Assembly (NCBI GenBank): GCA_018239675.1 | Contig: JAFEGX010000067.1 | Location: 1 to 63,878, forward strand | Length of the DNA: 63,878 nucleotides | Direction of reading: 5' to 3' | Origin: Verrucomicrobiota bacterium | GTDB taxonomy: Bacteria > Verrucomicrobiota > Verrucomicrobiia > Opitutales > Opitutaceae | Shown here: piece after piece, positions 26,206 through 35,166 of the stretch | Layout: the number at the start of each line of letters is the position of its first letter | Position numbering within the stretch: the stretch's first letter is position 1 | Made by a program: the position numbers and the translations under genes | Notes under the pieces: generated by a model | What the model was told of the DNA's origin: nothing | Databases searched by the model: none | What the model saw: only the letters and a program-made list of their open reading frames with translations

Positions 26206-26787
26206 TTACAGTTCACGTGGTTCTTCCTGCGTCGGGGCGCAGGTGCAGTCGAGGCAAGCGCCCTCGGCGCAGGCCCCGCAGAAGGCGCGGAGCTTGACCC
26301 GCAGTTCGGCGCGCGCCCGGTGGAGGGCGACACTCGCGCTATTCGCGGAGACGCCGAGTTCCCGGGCGGCGGACTGCACTGGCCGTCCCTCGAGTTCGAC
26401 GAGGCGGAGCAGTTTGGCGTGCCGGGGCTTGAGCGTGTCGATGACGCTGCCGAGACAGGCGCAGAGGTTGCGCTTCCAGGCCTCGGGCAGTTCGCCGTCG
26501 TCCTCCGACCGGACCGAGCGGTCGAGGCCCAGCGCGGCATGTTTGCGCCGGGACGCGACGCTCGCCCGGTAGTGGTCGATCAGGACGTGGCGCAGGAGCT
26601 GATAGAACCAGGGCACCAGTCTGGCCTCATCTCGCAGGTCGCCGGCACGCTCCAAGGCCTTGAGCAGGCCGTGCTGGAGCAGGTCCTCGGCCTCCGCCTC
26701 GCCGCCAACGCGGGCAACGAGGAAGGCCTTGAAGGCCTCCCGCCGCTCGTTGAGGGCGGCGGCGATCTGGTCGGCGCGGGGGTTCAC
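26206..26787 (-). CDS. ECF sigma factor with C-terminal cysteine-rich domain (CorE-like)
   Basis: 193 residues from a GTG at 26787 that overlaps the cusA stop (GTGA). Region 2 is seen at FLVARVGGEAEAEDLLQHG and LIDHYRASVASRRK; region 4 at LVELEGRPVQSAAREL and SANSASVALHRARAELR. After region 4 the chain ends with FCGACAEGACLDCTCAP, five cysteines in 14 residues, and the linker between regions carries a CAC pair (NLCACLGSV). This layout matches the CorE/ECF44 group, in which copper binding to the cysteine tail activates the sigma factor directly without an anti-sigma factor. Its position inside a Cus/Cop cluster supports copper-responsive control of the neighbouring genes. Confidence 0.9.
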   Translation of the reverse strand: MNPRADQIAAALNERREAFKAFLVARVGGEAEAEDLLQHGLLKALERAGDLRDEARLVPWFYQLLRHVLIDHYRASVASRRKHAALGLDRSVRSEDDGELPEAWKRNLCACLGSVIDTLKPRHAKLLRLVELEGRPVQSAARELGVSANSASVALHRARAELRVKLRAFCGACAEGACLDCTCAPTQEEPREL

Positions 26788-29700
26788 GGCTGGGGCGGCC
26801 GGGAGAGCTCGCGCTCCCGCAGCCAGGCGAAGATCACCGGCGTGACGACGAGGATGTGGACGAGGCTGGAGAGCATGCCGCCGACGACGGGAGCCGCGAG
26901 CGGCTGCATGATCTCCACCCCGGTGCGATGACTCCAGAAGATTGGCAGCAGGGAGGCAACCGTGGTCGCAACGGTCATGACCTTCGGCCGCAGACGGAGC
27001 CGGGCGCCTTCCTTGACCGCCGCCAAGAGCTCCGCGCGAGTCAGGGCGGGCGCGGCGGCGCCCGCGGGAGCCGGGAGCTGGGCGCCGGAGGGTGGAATGC
27101 CCCCCGCGCGGGCGGCCTTCGCGGCCTGCGCCTTTTTCACCGCTTCCTCGAGGTAGACGACCATGACGACGCCGGTCTGGATCGCCGTGCCGAAGAGCGC
27201 GATGTAGCCGACCCAGACCGCGACGCTGAAGTTGAAGCCCAGGAACGCCTGCAGGATCACGCCGCCGGTGAGGGCGAATGGCACGGCAAGGATGACATGC
27301 GCCGCCTCGGCCGCGGAGCGGAAGGTGACCACGAGCAGCACGAAGATGATGACGAGCACGGCCGGGAACACATACAGCAGCGTGCGCCGCGCCCGGAGCT
27401 GCTGCTCGTACTGCCCCGAGTACTCGATCGTCATGCCGGGATCGAGCTTCACGTCGCGGCTGACCCGGGCCTTCACCTCCTCGACAAAGCTGCCGAGGTC
27501 GCGGTCGCCCACGTTGGCCTGCACGAAGACCCGCAGCCGGCCGTTCTCGCTCTGAATTTCGTTGGGGCCGACCACCCGGCGGATGTCCGCGACCTGCCGG
27601 AGCTGGATGGAGGCGCCGGATGGCGTGGCCAGCGGGAGCTCGCCGAGCTTGTCGAGATCCTCGCGGTCGGCCTGGTCGAGGCGGACCTGGATGGGCCAGC
27701 GTTCGCGGCCGCGGAGGGTGGTGCTGACCGTGGTGCCGCCGAGCCCGGCCTCGACGTAGCGGAGGACGTCGTCGACGCGCAGGCCGTAGCGGCCCAGGTC
27801 CTCGCGGCGAACGGCAATCTCGAGGTACGGCTTGCCCTGCACGCGCGAGGGCGCGACGCCGGTGGCGCCCTCGACCTGCTCGACCACATGCTGGATCTCG
27901 AAAGCCTTGCGCTGGAGCGCGTCGAGGTTGTCCCCGAAGAGCTTCACGCCGACCTGTGCGCGGATGCCCGTACTGGTCATCAGGATGCGGTTCTCGATCG
28001 GCTGGAGGAAGCCGGGGACATAACCGGGCACGCTCATGAGCTTGGCGGACAGCTCGGCGATGAGCTGCGCCTTTGTCAGGCCCGGTCGCCACTGGTCGGT
28101 TGGCTTCAGCATGATGGTGGTCTCGATCATCTCGACCGGCGCGGGATCAGTGGCGGAGTCGGATCGGCCGAGCTTGCCGGCCACCGATTCAACCTCGGGC
28201 ACCTGGCTCATGACCTTGTCCTGCCACGCCATGATGCGCTGCACCTCGGTGAGGGAGGTGGCCGGCAGCAGGACGGGCATGAAGAGCAGGGAACCCTCCT
28301 CAAGCGTCGGCATGAACTCGCTGCCGAAACCGTGCGTCCAGCGCGCGGGCACGGGCGTGTGGCGGGACACGAGGTTGGCCACCGGGCGCGGCAGGCCGAA
28401 CGCCACGACGGCCGAGGTCGCCAGCAGGGCCGCGGCCAGCGCCAGCACCGTCTTCCGGTGTCCCAGCGCCCAGTCGAGGACCGGGTCGTACAGCCGGAGC
28501 AGCGACTTCATCAGCCAGTTCTCGCTCTCCGGCTTGAACGGTCCGCGCACCAGCAGCGTGCAGAACACCGGCACGGCGGTGATCGCCAGCAGGACCGCGC
28601 CGATGAGCGCGAAGGACTTGGTGTAGGCGAGGGGATGGAACAGCTTGCCCTCCTGCCCGGTGAGGAGGAACACCGGGACGAAGGCGAGGATGATGATCAT
28701 CATCGAGAAGAACATGGGCCGGCCCACCTGCGTGGCCGCCTCGAGCGTGTGGGTGAACACCTCCGGCCCGGTCAGGCGCCGCCCAAGCTGCTCCTCGGCG
28801 CGCTCGCAGTGCCGGATGACATTTTCGGTCATCACGATGCCGGCGTCGACCAGCACGCCGATCGAAATCGCGATACCGGTGAGCGACATGATGTGCGACG
28901 GGATCCCGAACCGGTCCATCAGGATGAACGAGATCAGCAGCGAGGCGGGCAGCGGCAGCGTGACGATCAGGATGCTGCGGAAGTGGAACAGGAACAGGAT
29001 GTGGGCCAGCGTCACCAGGATGATTTCCTCGGTCAGCGCGTGCGTGAGCGTGTCGATCGCCCGCCGGATGAGATCGCTGCGGTCGTAGAATGAGCGGATC
29101 TTGACCCCCGGGGGCAGGCCGGGCGCCAGCGCGGCGAGCCGCGCCTTCACGTCCTGGATCACCCGCCACGCGTTCTCGCCGTAGCGCATCACGACAATGC
29201 CGCCGACCACCTCGCGGCCGTTGACATCGAGCGCGCCGCGCCGGAAGTCGCCGCCGATGCGGACCGTCGCGAGGTCGCGCAGGTAGAGCGGCGTGCCTTG
29301 GCGCGGCCGGATCACGACCGACTCGAGGTCGGCGGCAGAATGCACCAGCCCGAGCCCGCGCACGATGTATTCGGCGCCGTTTTCCTCGACGGTCTTGCCG
29401 CCGATGTTGCGGTTGCTCTGGGCCACCGCGTCGAGCACCTCGCCGAGCATCACGTCGTACTGCTTCAGCTTTAGCGCGGAAACCTCGACCTGCCACTGGC
29501 GCACGAAGCCGCCAACGCTGGCCACCTCCGCGACGCCAGGCGTGCCGGCGAGCTGGTGGTGGATGAACGTGTCCTGCAGCGCCCGGAGCGAACCGAGATC
29601 CTGCGTGCCGGACTCGTCATCGAGGTAATACTGGTAAACCCAGCCGAGGCCGGTCGCGTCGGGGCCGAGCCGGGCGGCGACGTTCTCCGGGAGCAGCGTG

Positions 29701-30053
29701 CCGAGCGAGTTCAGCCGCTCCAGCACCCGGGTGCGCGCGAAGTACGGGTCGACGCTGTCCTCGAAGATGACGGTGAGGAACGAGAACCCGAACATGGAGG
29801 TCGCGCGCACGTCCTTGACGCCGGCGAGGCCCTGGAGGGCGGAACTGAGCGGGTACGTGATCTGGTCCTCGACCTCCTGCGGGCTGCGGCCGGGCCAGTC
29901 GGCGTAGACGATGACCTGGTTTTCGGAGAGGTCGGGAATGGCGTCGATGGGCACGCGCCGCAGGGCGACAACGCCCCACGCGCAGAGCGCGAAAAAGGCG
30001 CTCAGCACGAGGAAGCGGTGGTGCAGAGACCAGGTGATGATGCGGTTGATCAT
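26784..30053 (-). CDS. cusA: CusA-type heavy-metal RND efflux pump
   Basis: 1,089 residues, normal for the HME-RND family. The N-terminal membrane helix is followed by PIDAIPDLSENQVIVYADWPG, a hallmark of CusA/CzcA pumps, and by two sets of helices with large periplasmic loops. It drives proton-coupled efflux of Cu(I)/Ag(I) across the envelope with CusB and an outer-membrane channel. No TolC/CusC-like gene is in the window. The sigma factor gene overlaps its 3' end by four bases, and cusB is 156 bases upstream. Confidence 0.93.
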   Translation of the reverse strand: MINRIITWSLHHRFLVLSAFFALCAWGVVALRRVPIDAIPDLSENQVIVYADWPGRSPQEVEDQITYPLSSALQGLAGVKDVRATSMFGFSFLTVIFEDSVDPYFARTRVLERLNSLGTLLPENVAARLGPDATGLGWVYQYYLDDESGTQDLGSLRALQDTFIHHQLAGTPGVAEVASVGGFVRQWQVEVSALKLKQYDVMLGEVLDAVAQSNRNIGGKTVEENGAEYIVRGLGLVHSAADLESVVIRPRQGTPLYLRDLATVRIGGDFRRGALDVNGREVVGGIVVMRYGENAWRVIQDVKARLAALAPGLPPGVKIRSFYDRSDLIRRAIDTLTHALTEEIILVTLAHILFLFHFRSILIVTLPLPASLLISFILMDRFGIPSHIMSLTGIAISIGVLVDAGIVMTENVIRHCERAEEQLGRRLTGPEVFTHTLEAATQVGRPMFFSMMIIILAFVPVFLLTGQEGKLFHPLAYTKSFALIGAVLLAITAVPVFCTLLVRGPFKPESENWLMKSLLRLYDPVLDWALGHRKTVLALAAALLATSAVVAFGLPRPVANLVSRHTPVPARWTHGFGSEFMPTLEEGSLLFMPVLLPATSLTEVQRIMAWQDKVMSQVPEVESVAGKLGRSDSATDPAPVEMIETTIMLKPTDQWRPGLTKAQLIAELSAKLMSVPGYVPGFLQPIENRILMTSTGIRAQVGVKLFGDNLDALQRKAFEIQHVVEQVEGATGVAPSRVQGKPYLEIAVRREDLGRYGLRVDDVLRYVEAGLGGTTVSTTLRGRERWPIQVRLDQADREDLDKLGELPLATPSGASIQLRQVADIRRVVGPNEIQSENGRLRVFVQANVGDRDLGSFVEEVKARVSRDVKLDPGMTIEYSGQYEQQLRARRTLLYVFPAVLVIIFVLLVVTFRSAAEAAHVILAVPFALTGGVILQAFLGFNFSVAVWVGYIALFGTAIQTGVVMVVYLEEAVKKAQAAKAARAGGIPPSGAQLPAPAGAAAPALTRAELLAAVKEGARLRLRPKVMTVATTVASLLPIFWSHRTGVEIMQPLAAPVVGGMLSSLVHILVVTPVIFAWLRERELSRPPQP

Positions 30054-30080
30054 GGCGGGGCGCGGCGGAGCCGCGGGCTG

Positions 30081-30212
30081 AAGGGTGACGATTGAAAGTT
30101 AAAGGACTGGCTAGCGCCCGGCGGCGGGGCGGAAGGTTGCGGGTTTTCAGATTGGCAAAGCCGCCTGCGTGTGCGCGCGGTCCGGCTTTTGACCCTCAAC
30201 TCGCAACGTTCA
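30081..30212. repeat. degenerate inverted repeat between cusB and cusA
   Basis: A left tract GGGTGACGATTGAAAGTTAA (about 30083-30102) is partly mirrored by a right tract CTTTTGACCCTCAACTCGCA (30186-30205). It is related to the GTTGAAAG word family at 48005-48099. It sits inside the probable cus operon, so it may uncouple expression of the two genes. Confidence 0.5.
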
Positions 30213-31847
30213 TTTTCCCGGTACTTCGTCCCCGCACCCGGGCATGGCGGAGCCGAAGAACGGATTCTGGACCGTGGGGGAACGTGATAACCACCGGCCG
30301 GTGCCGAGCACGGGCGCCATCGGACATTGGTAGACGTGCAGGCCTTCCTTGGCTGGCAGCGCCCGGGCGCGGGCGGCGTCGGCGAGCGCCGTGCTGAACG
30401 GCTCGAAGTCGCGCCGCGCCGTCCGCAGGTCCGGTGGGTCGCGCAGGGACTCGCGGTAGCGGGCCAGGCTCGCGATGTCGTGCGGATCGGCCGCAAGGAA
30501 CGCGGCCAGCGCGTCGCGCAGCGCCGGCAGCTGGCGCTGGTAGGTCGCGAGATCGTCGGTCGCGAGCGCCGCGGCGCCGTCGGCGGCGGCAAAGGCGAGG
30601 GTCTTCAGCGGTCCGTAGCTGGCGGCCGCAAGGGCCGCGGGGTCGGGTCCACTGGGCACCGGGGCCGGCAGGGGGGCGGGCGGCTCCGGCGGGAGGGCGG
30701 CGCGGGCCAGCTGGGTCTGGCTGTCGAGCAGCAGGCCGCCTTCCGTCACGACCCGCTCGCCGGCGTGGAGTCCGGCGACGATCTCGACCGCGTCGTCACC
30801 CGTGCGCCCGAGGCGCACGCGGCGCTGCGCGTAGGTGCGGTCGGCCTGCTCGACGAAGACAATGGGAGCCTCGCCGTGCTGGAGCACGGCGGAACGCGGC
30901 GCGGCGAGCACTTCGGGCACCGTGAGGCGGATCGTGGCGTAGCCCGTCTGTTTGTGGAACAGCGCGTGGTCGTAGTTCGGCAGGTTCACGCGGACCTTCG
31001 CGGTGTGGGTCGCGGGATCGATGTTCGGATCGATGAAGGTGACGGCCGCGGTGTAGACGCGGCCGGGCTGGGACGGCACGGTCACCTCGGCCGGTTCGCC
31101 GACACGCAGCCAGGCGAGGTCGGGTTCATAGGCGTCGAACATGAACCACATGGTCGAGAAGTCCGCGATCTCGAAGAGCCGCGAGCCGGCCTCGGACTGG
31201 TCCTTGTTGATCTCCTGGCCCTCGTACACGTGGCGCGAGACGACCGTGCCGGACATCGGCGCGCGGACGTTCACCATCGCGGTGGGTTCGAGGGTATGTT
31301 CGAGGATGTCGATCTCCTGCGGCAGGAGCCCGAGGTTGAGCAGGCGTTCGCGGGCCGCGGCGCGGTCCGACTCGGTGAAGGCGGCGCCGGCACGGAGGCG
31401 CTCCACGTACTGGCGCTGGGCCGTGAGCATCTCAGGGCTGTAGACGATGGCGAGGGGATCGCCCTCGCGCACCTCGGCGCCGACGTAGTTCACGAAGAGC
31501 TTCTCAACGCGGCCGGGGATGCGGGCGCCGATGATCCGGTGGCGGGTGTCGTCGTCGTCGACCACGCCGGCGACGCGCAGCGTGCGGACGAGCGGTCCGC
31601 GCGTGACGGCGGCGGTCTGGACGCCCACCACGCTGGCGCCGGCGGGCGAGAGACTGACGACATTGGGATCAGCGGCCGCCTGGCCGGCGGCGGACGCCAC
31701 CACGAGGTCCATGCCGCAGATGGTGCACTTGGCGCCGGCGTGGTCGGACTTGATCCACGGGTGCATCGGGCACTGGTAGGTGACCGCCGCGGCGAGCAGC
31801 GGGACGGCGAGAAGGAAAGAGAGAAGAAAAGGACGGAGGGAGTTCAT
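30210..31847 (-). CDS. cusB: CusB-type periplasmic adaptor with heavy-metal-binding domains at both ends
   Basis: 545 residues. A signal peptide (FLLSFLLAVPLLAAAV) is followed by a heavy-metal-binding domain YQCPMHPWIKSDH with KCTICGMDL at about residues 23-50. The membrane-fusion core covers about 70-375 (RVAGVVDDDDTRHRI, RAPMSGTVVSRHVYEGQEI). A C-terminal helical DUF3347-like region follows and ends in a second cysteine/methionine motif, VYQCPMAPVLG. The adaptor links CusA to the outer membrane and can receive Cu(I)/Ag(I) from CusF. Confidence 0.92.
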   Translation of the reverse strand: MNSLRPFLLSFLLAVPLLAAAVTYQCPMHPWIKSDHAGAKCTICGMDLVVASAAGQAAADPNVVSLSPAGASVVGVQTAAVTRGPLVRTLRVAGVVDDDDTRHRIIGARIPGRVEKLFVNYVGAEVREGDPLAIVYSPEMLTAQRQYVERLRAGAAFTESDRAAARERLLNLGLLPQEIDILEHTLEPTAMVNVRAPMSGTVVSRHVYEGQEINKDQSEAGSRLFEIADFSTMWFMFDAYEPDLAWLRVGEPAEVTVPSQPGRVYTAAVTFIDPNIDPATHTAKVRVNLPNYDHALFHKQTGYATIRLTVPEVLAAPRSAVLQHGEAPIVFVEQADRTYAQRRVRLGRTGDDAVEIVAGLHAGERVVTEGGLLLDSQTQLARAALPPEPPAPLPAPVPSGPDPAALAAASYGPLKTLAFAAADGAAALATDDLATYQRQLPALRDALAAFLAADPHDIASLARYRESLRDPPDLRTARRDFEPFSTALADAARARALPAKEGLHVYQCPMAPVLGTGRWLSRSPTVQNPFFGSAMPGCGDEVPGK

Positions 31848-32046
31848 GGCGGAAGGGACGGGATCGGACGGGCAGACGGGCGGTCGCGGATCCGATGATC
31901 ACGACGGTGAAACCGGCGGAGAGCACCGGGCCGAAAGGCGACCGCGGATGGAAACGAACGCGCGCGCAATCACGCACGCGGACACCGGCGATCGACCGTG
32001 GCGGCCTCGACCAGGCGGGCCGGGCACACCACGGATGGGGAAGTCC

Positions 32047-32409
32047 CTAGATCAGGAAACTGCAGTGCACCTTGTACAGGGAGGCACTCGCAGTGGACGC
32101 GACCATCGCGGGTACGCGCACCAAGGCCGGCTGGGCCGGCTCCGCCGCCACGGCGGCGTAAAACTTCAGGTCACGGCGGACCGGCGCAGCCACACGGGTC
32201 GCCGTCGAGGCGGCGATCCGCGCGACCTGAATCGAGGCCGGGACCGGCTGGGCCGGGGCCGGCGGCGGCACACAGTCCGGCATCCCGCACGAACCATCGC
32301 CGTCGCAGCAGCAGCACTTCGTATTCGGCGCCTCGTGCGAAACCCACGCCGGGACCGGCGCAATCGCGCAGATCACAAAGGCGAGGAGGGTGGCAAGAAA
32401 ACGCCGCAT
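32047..32409 (-). CDS. exported cysteine-rich small protein
   Basis: 120 residues. The signal sequence MRRFLATLLAFVICAIAPVP is followed by TKCCCCDGDGSCGMPDC, seven cysteines within 17 residues, then an Ala/Pro/Val-rich tail. No named family is known to me. It lies 199 bases upstream of cusB on the same strand and 209 bases below the CusF-like gene, so it probably binds copper or silver outside the cytoplasm. The gap to cusB (31848-32046) has no feature I recognise. Confidence 0.7.
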   Translation of the reverse strand: MRRFLATLLAFVICAIAPVPAWVSHEAPNTKCCCCDGDGSCGMPDCVPPPAPAQPVPASIQVARIAASTATRVAAPVRRDLKFYAAVAAEPAQPALVRVPAMVASTASASLYKVHCSFLI

Positions 32410-32532
32410 GGCCCGGCAACCCTAGGCGGCAAGGCTCCGAGTTCAAATCCGATCTCGCCGCGGATCGTTAACTATTAGCTGAGCCGCCGGGTTGCTGTGG
32501 ATTTTCGGGGGCCGGTGGACCGTAGCCCGTTA

Positions 32533-32608
32533 GCGGTGGACGGTTGGCGGTTGAAAGATGACCAGCCCACGGGCCTCCGCGGACTGCTCACTGTCCACCG
32601 CCATCCGG
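32533..32608. repeat. inverted repeat of GCGGTGGAC words
   Basis: The left arm GCGGTGGACGGTTGGCGG (32533-32550) is mirrored by CTGTCCACCGCCATCCGG (32591-32608), whose complement is CCGGATGGCGGTGGACAG. It lies just after the 3' end of the CusF-like gene. Confidence 0.55.
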
Positions 32609-32618
32609 TCCCCATCCC

Positions 32619-32984
32619 TCAGGGCGCAACCGGCTTCACGCCCTCGAGCGCGAAGTCGCCGCCGTGCGCCACGAGCGTGCCGGTGATGGCCTGACCCTTC
32701 TGCGCGGACTTGAGCGTCGCCGCGTCCACCTTGAAGAGCATCGTCATGGCCGGCATGTAGCCCTCGATCGCCTCGTGCTTCACGAGGAGCGCACCCTTCT
32801 CGGTCAATATGTCGACGACCACTCCCTTGAGCGGGTAGCGCTTCGCGTCCGACTTAGCCTCGCCGCAGTGACAGCCACCCTCGCATTTGCACGGGTTGCA
32901 CGTGCAGGTGCCCTTCTCATTGGCGAGGAGGGCGACGGGAACCAAAGCGAGGACCAGGGCAATTACCCGGAGGTGGAGTTTCAT
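32619..32984 (-). CDS. CusF-like copper-binding protein with metallothionein-like segment
   Basis: 121 residues. A signal peptide (LRVIALVLALVPVALLA) is followed by GTCTCNPCKCEGGCHCGE, six cysteines and one histidine in 18 residues, resembling a small metallothionein. The C-terminal half (YPLKGVVVDILTEKGALLVK, EGYMPAMTMLFKV) is the CusF/copper-binding fold, with the Met-Met-containing MPAMTM loop. CusF delivers Cu(I)/Ag(I) to CusB in the periplasm; the extra cysteine segment would add storage capacity. Start ATG 32984 follows directly on the signal sequence; the longer frame upstream has no support. Confidence 0.82.
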   Translation of the reverse strand: MKLHLRVIALVLALVPVALLANEKGTCTCNPCKCEGGCHCGEAKSDAKRYPLKGVVVDILTEKGALLVKHEAIEGYMPAMTMLFKVDAATLKSAQKGQAITGTLVAHGGDFALEGVKPVAP

Positions 32985-33035
32985 GGTTTGGATAGTTAAG
33001 CAGACCGGCAAACCGGGGCAAGGAGGAGAGCGAAG

Positions 33036-33211
33036 GTAGTAGATTGTAGATGGAAGATGGGAAGTAGGCGCATAGAGATGAATTTCGGCATCTTTCGGCC
33101 GAACGCCGCGGCCTTGGGGAATGTCATCCTTCACTGCGCTCAGGATGACCGCCAAGCTGCCAGGCATGACGGCTGATCGCCTATGGCTTATAGCCTATAG
33201 CCAATAGCCAA
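33036..33211. repeat. three different word repeats in one gap
   Basis: Three motifs stand side by side. The first is AGTAGATTGTAGATGGAAGA (about 33038-33057). The second is a hairpin GTCATCCT (33123-33130) with AGGATGAC (33142-33149). The third is a tract of GCCTATAGCC-like words at 33181-33211. They fill most of the 248-base gap between the CusF-like gene and the pseudopilin-like gene. Confidence 0.6.
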
Positions 33212-33232
33212 GAGCTCACCGCTCTCCCGCGG

Positions 33233-33745
33233 CTATTCGCCTGGCGTCAGCACCGCGTCGTCCTCGGTCCACAGAGTTCCGTCGGGACCGGCGGAGCGGA
33301 CCTCCATGCGGGTGCCCGAGAGCTGATGGAAGAAGAAGGCGTGGCCCCAGCGGTCGCAGAGTTCGCCATGGAAATTCACGGCGGGATGATTCTGTGGGAT
33401 CAACGAGAGAAGCAGCCGGTTTCGGCCCATCAGCGCGGCTGTGATCTCGGCGTTCGTGCCGACGGGATTCTCGTGAAAGTTCGAGCGGTAGGCGTCGATC
33501 ACGTCCTCCACGATGCGCAGGTCCGCCTGGATCGTGCCGGCGGGGGCGTTGAGTCGTTGGGCCAGGGTGGAAACCTCGGCCGCGGGCGCCGGCTGCGTCT
33601 TCGGGGAGGCCACGGTGCGCTGGCGCAGATGCAGGGGCCTCGGCGGAGCGTCGTCGTCCCGCGCCGGCCACAGCAGCCACGCGAAGATCGCGGCCAGGGC
33701 GACCACGACGGCGAGGGCGGAAGCCAGCGCGGGGCGAAAGTTCAT
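33233..33745 (-). CDS. pseudopilin-like (GspG-type) protein
   Basis: 170 residues. One membrane segment near the N-terminus (ALASALAVVVALAAIFAWLLWP), a proline-rich linker, then a GspG-like C-terminal domain with DRWGHAFFFHQLSG and SAGPDGTLWTEDD. The type III signal peptide processing site of true pilins (GFTLxE) is not visible, so it is a divergent member. The start overlaps the DUF1501 stop (ATGA), so it is translated with the DUF1501/DUF1800 pair. Confidence 0.72.
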   Translation of the reverse strand: MNFRPALASALAVVVALAAIFAWLLWPARDDDAPPRPLHLRQRTVASPKTQPAPAAEVSTLAQRLNAPAGTIQADLRIVEDVIDAYRSNFHENPVGTNAEITAALMGRNRLLLSLIPQNHPAVNFHGELCDRWGHAFFFHQLSGTRMEVRSAGPDGTLWTEDDAVLTPGE

Positions 33746-35163
33746 CCGAGAAAACCGAGATTCGGGTGGGCGAAGCGCCCGATGTTGGGCAGCACCGTCG
33801 GCAGGTTCGTTGCGCTCACGCCGAACCAGGTCGCGAGGGTCGCGGCGTATTCGTCGACGCTCGTGCTGGGAATCCACCGGCCGCGTCCGGTGTCATTGGC
33901 GCTGTTGAGGGCGAGGTCGGGCATCTGGCCATAGAGGTCGGTCCCGCGCACCGCCCCGCCGACCACGAGGTGGTGGCTGCCCCAGCCGTGGTCGGAACCG
34001 TCGCCGTTCGAGCTGAGCGTGCGGCCGAAGTCGGAGGCGGTGAAGGTCGTGACCTGGTTCGCGACGCCGAGTTCGACGGTGGCGTTGTAGAACGCGGCGA
34101 CGGCCTGGCTCAGCTGGGCAAAGAGCGTGGCGTGCGCGCCGGTGGTGGTGTCACTGGCCGTGACCTGGGACGCGTGCAGGTCGTAGCCGCCCACCTGGCA
34201 GAAGAACACCTGGCGCTTGAGGCCGAACGCGGCGGAAGTGCTGATGAGCCGCGCCACCATCTTGAGCTGGTTCCCGAGCGAGGTGGCGGGGAAGACCGTA
34301 GCCAGCGTCGGCGCGCCGGCGAGCGCGGCGTTGACCAGGTCGCTGTTCGCGATCGAGGCGGACGAGAGCCCGCCGAAGGCGGTGTCGAGCAGCGCGGGGT
34401 TCGACTGGGCGAACAGGTCCTTCTGCGCGGCGTAGCGCAGCGGATTGTTGCCGCCGGTCGTGCCGCTGAAGGTGACGGCGCCGCTCGAACTGATGGCGTA
34501 CTGGCTGACGGTGCGCCCGACCTGGAAAAAGTTCGTGCCGGCAAGGCTGATCGACATCGAGAGCTGGCTGCTGGTGTTGACGGCGTTCACGAGATCCGCG
34601 AGGCGGCCGCCCCAGCCGGTCGTGGCGCGCTGGTCGGGCAGGGAGCTCTGCCACTGGACCTGCTGGTCGCTGTGCGAGTAGAGCTGCGTCGGCAGCGTGA
34701 TACTACCGGCCTTGTACTGCGCCAGCGTGGTGGGAAACGCGAGGGTGCCGACGTTGGCCAGGATCGCGGCCTGGCCGGTGCCAAACAGCTGGCGGATCTC
34801 GGCCAGGGCCGGATGCAGTCCCCACGTGCGGCCGTCCGAAGTGCGCGGGGTGATCGGCAGCACCCCGGCCTGGGGCAGCGCGAGATTCGACCGGGCGGTG
34901 GCGTAGGCGGCGTAGCTGGCGGAGTCGGTCGGGATGACCAGGTTGTTCGCGTCGTTCCCGCCCTGCAGGAACAGGCAGACGAGCGCCTTGTAGTCGGGTG
35001 CGGTCGCCTGGCCGCCCACGGAGGAGCCGCCGGGGCTCGCGGCGGCGGCCATCAGGCGCAGGCTGGCGAGCGACGAGAGGAAGCCGGTGGCGCCGACGGC
35101 GGCGCAGCACGCCTGGCCGATGAAGCGGCGGCGGGAGAGGTCGGGGAGGGCGGGGCGGGGCAT
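33742..35163 (-). CDS. DUF1501 protein with Tat signal
   Basis: 473 residues. The N-terminus DLSRRRFIGQACCAAVG is a twin-arginine signal. LFLQGGNDANNLVIP and the late HGWGSHHLVVGG match the DUF1501 family, probably related to alkaline phosphatase/sulfatase folds. DUF1501 and DUF1800 genes are usually paired in Verrucomicrobiota and Planctomycetota, with unknown function at the cell surface. It ends in a four-base overlap with the pseudopilin-like gene and follows the DUF1800 gene by three bases. Confidence 0.9.
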   Translation of the reverse strand: MPRPALPDLSRRRFIGQACCAAVGATGFLSSLASLRLMAAAASPGGSSVGGQATAPDYKALVCLFLQGGNDANNLVIPTDSASYAAYATARSNLALPQAGVLPITPRTSDGRTWGLHPALAEIRQLFGTGQAAILANVGTLAFPTTLAQYKAGSITLPTQLYSHSDQQVQWQSSLPDQRATTGWGGRLADLVNAVNTSSQLSMSISLAGTNFFQVGRTVSQYAISSSGAVTFSGTTGGNNPLRYAAQKDLFAQSNPALLDTAFGGLSSASIANSDLVNAALAGAPTLATVFPATSLGNQLKMVARLISTSAAFGLKRQVFFCQVGGYDLHASQVTASDTTTGAHATLFAQLSQAVAAFYNATVELGVANQVTTFTASDFGRTLSSNGDGSDHGWGSHHLVVGGAVRGTDLYGQMPDLALNSANDTGRGRWIPSTSVDEYAATLATWFGVSATNLPTVLPNIGRFAHPNLGFLG

Positions 35164-35166
35164 GGC

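Noticed and set aside
32430-32462. A tRNA T-arm-like stretch (GGCTCCGAGTTCAAATCCGA)
   Set aside because: No acceptor stem pairs with it at the right distance and no D or anticodon arm could be drawn, so it is not a tRNA.
33036-33211. A possible CRISPR-like array in the word-repeat gaps
   Set aside because: There are no regular repeats with unique spacers and no cas genes; the words are degenerate and palindromic.
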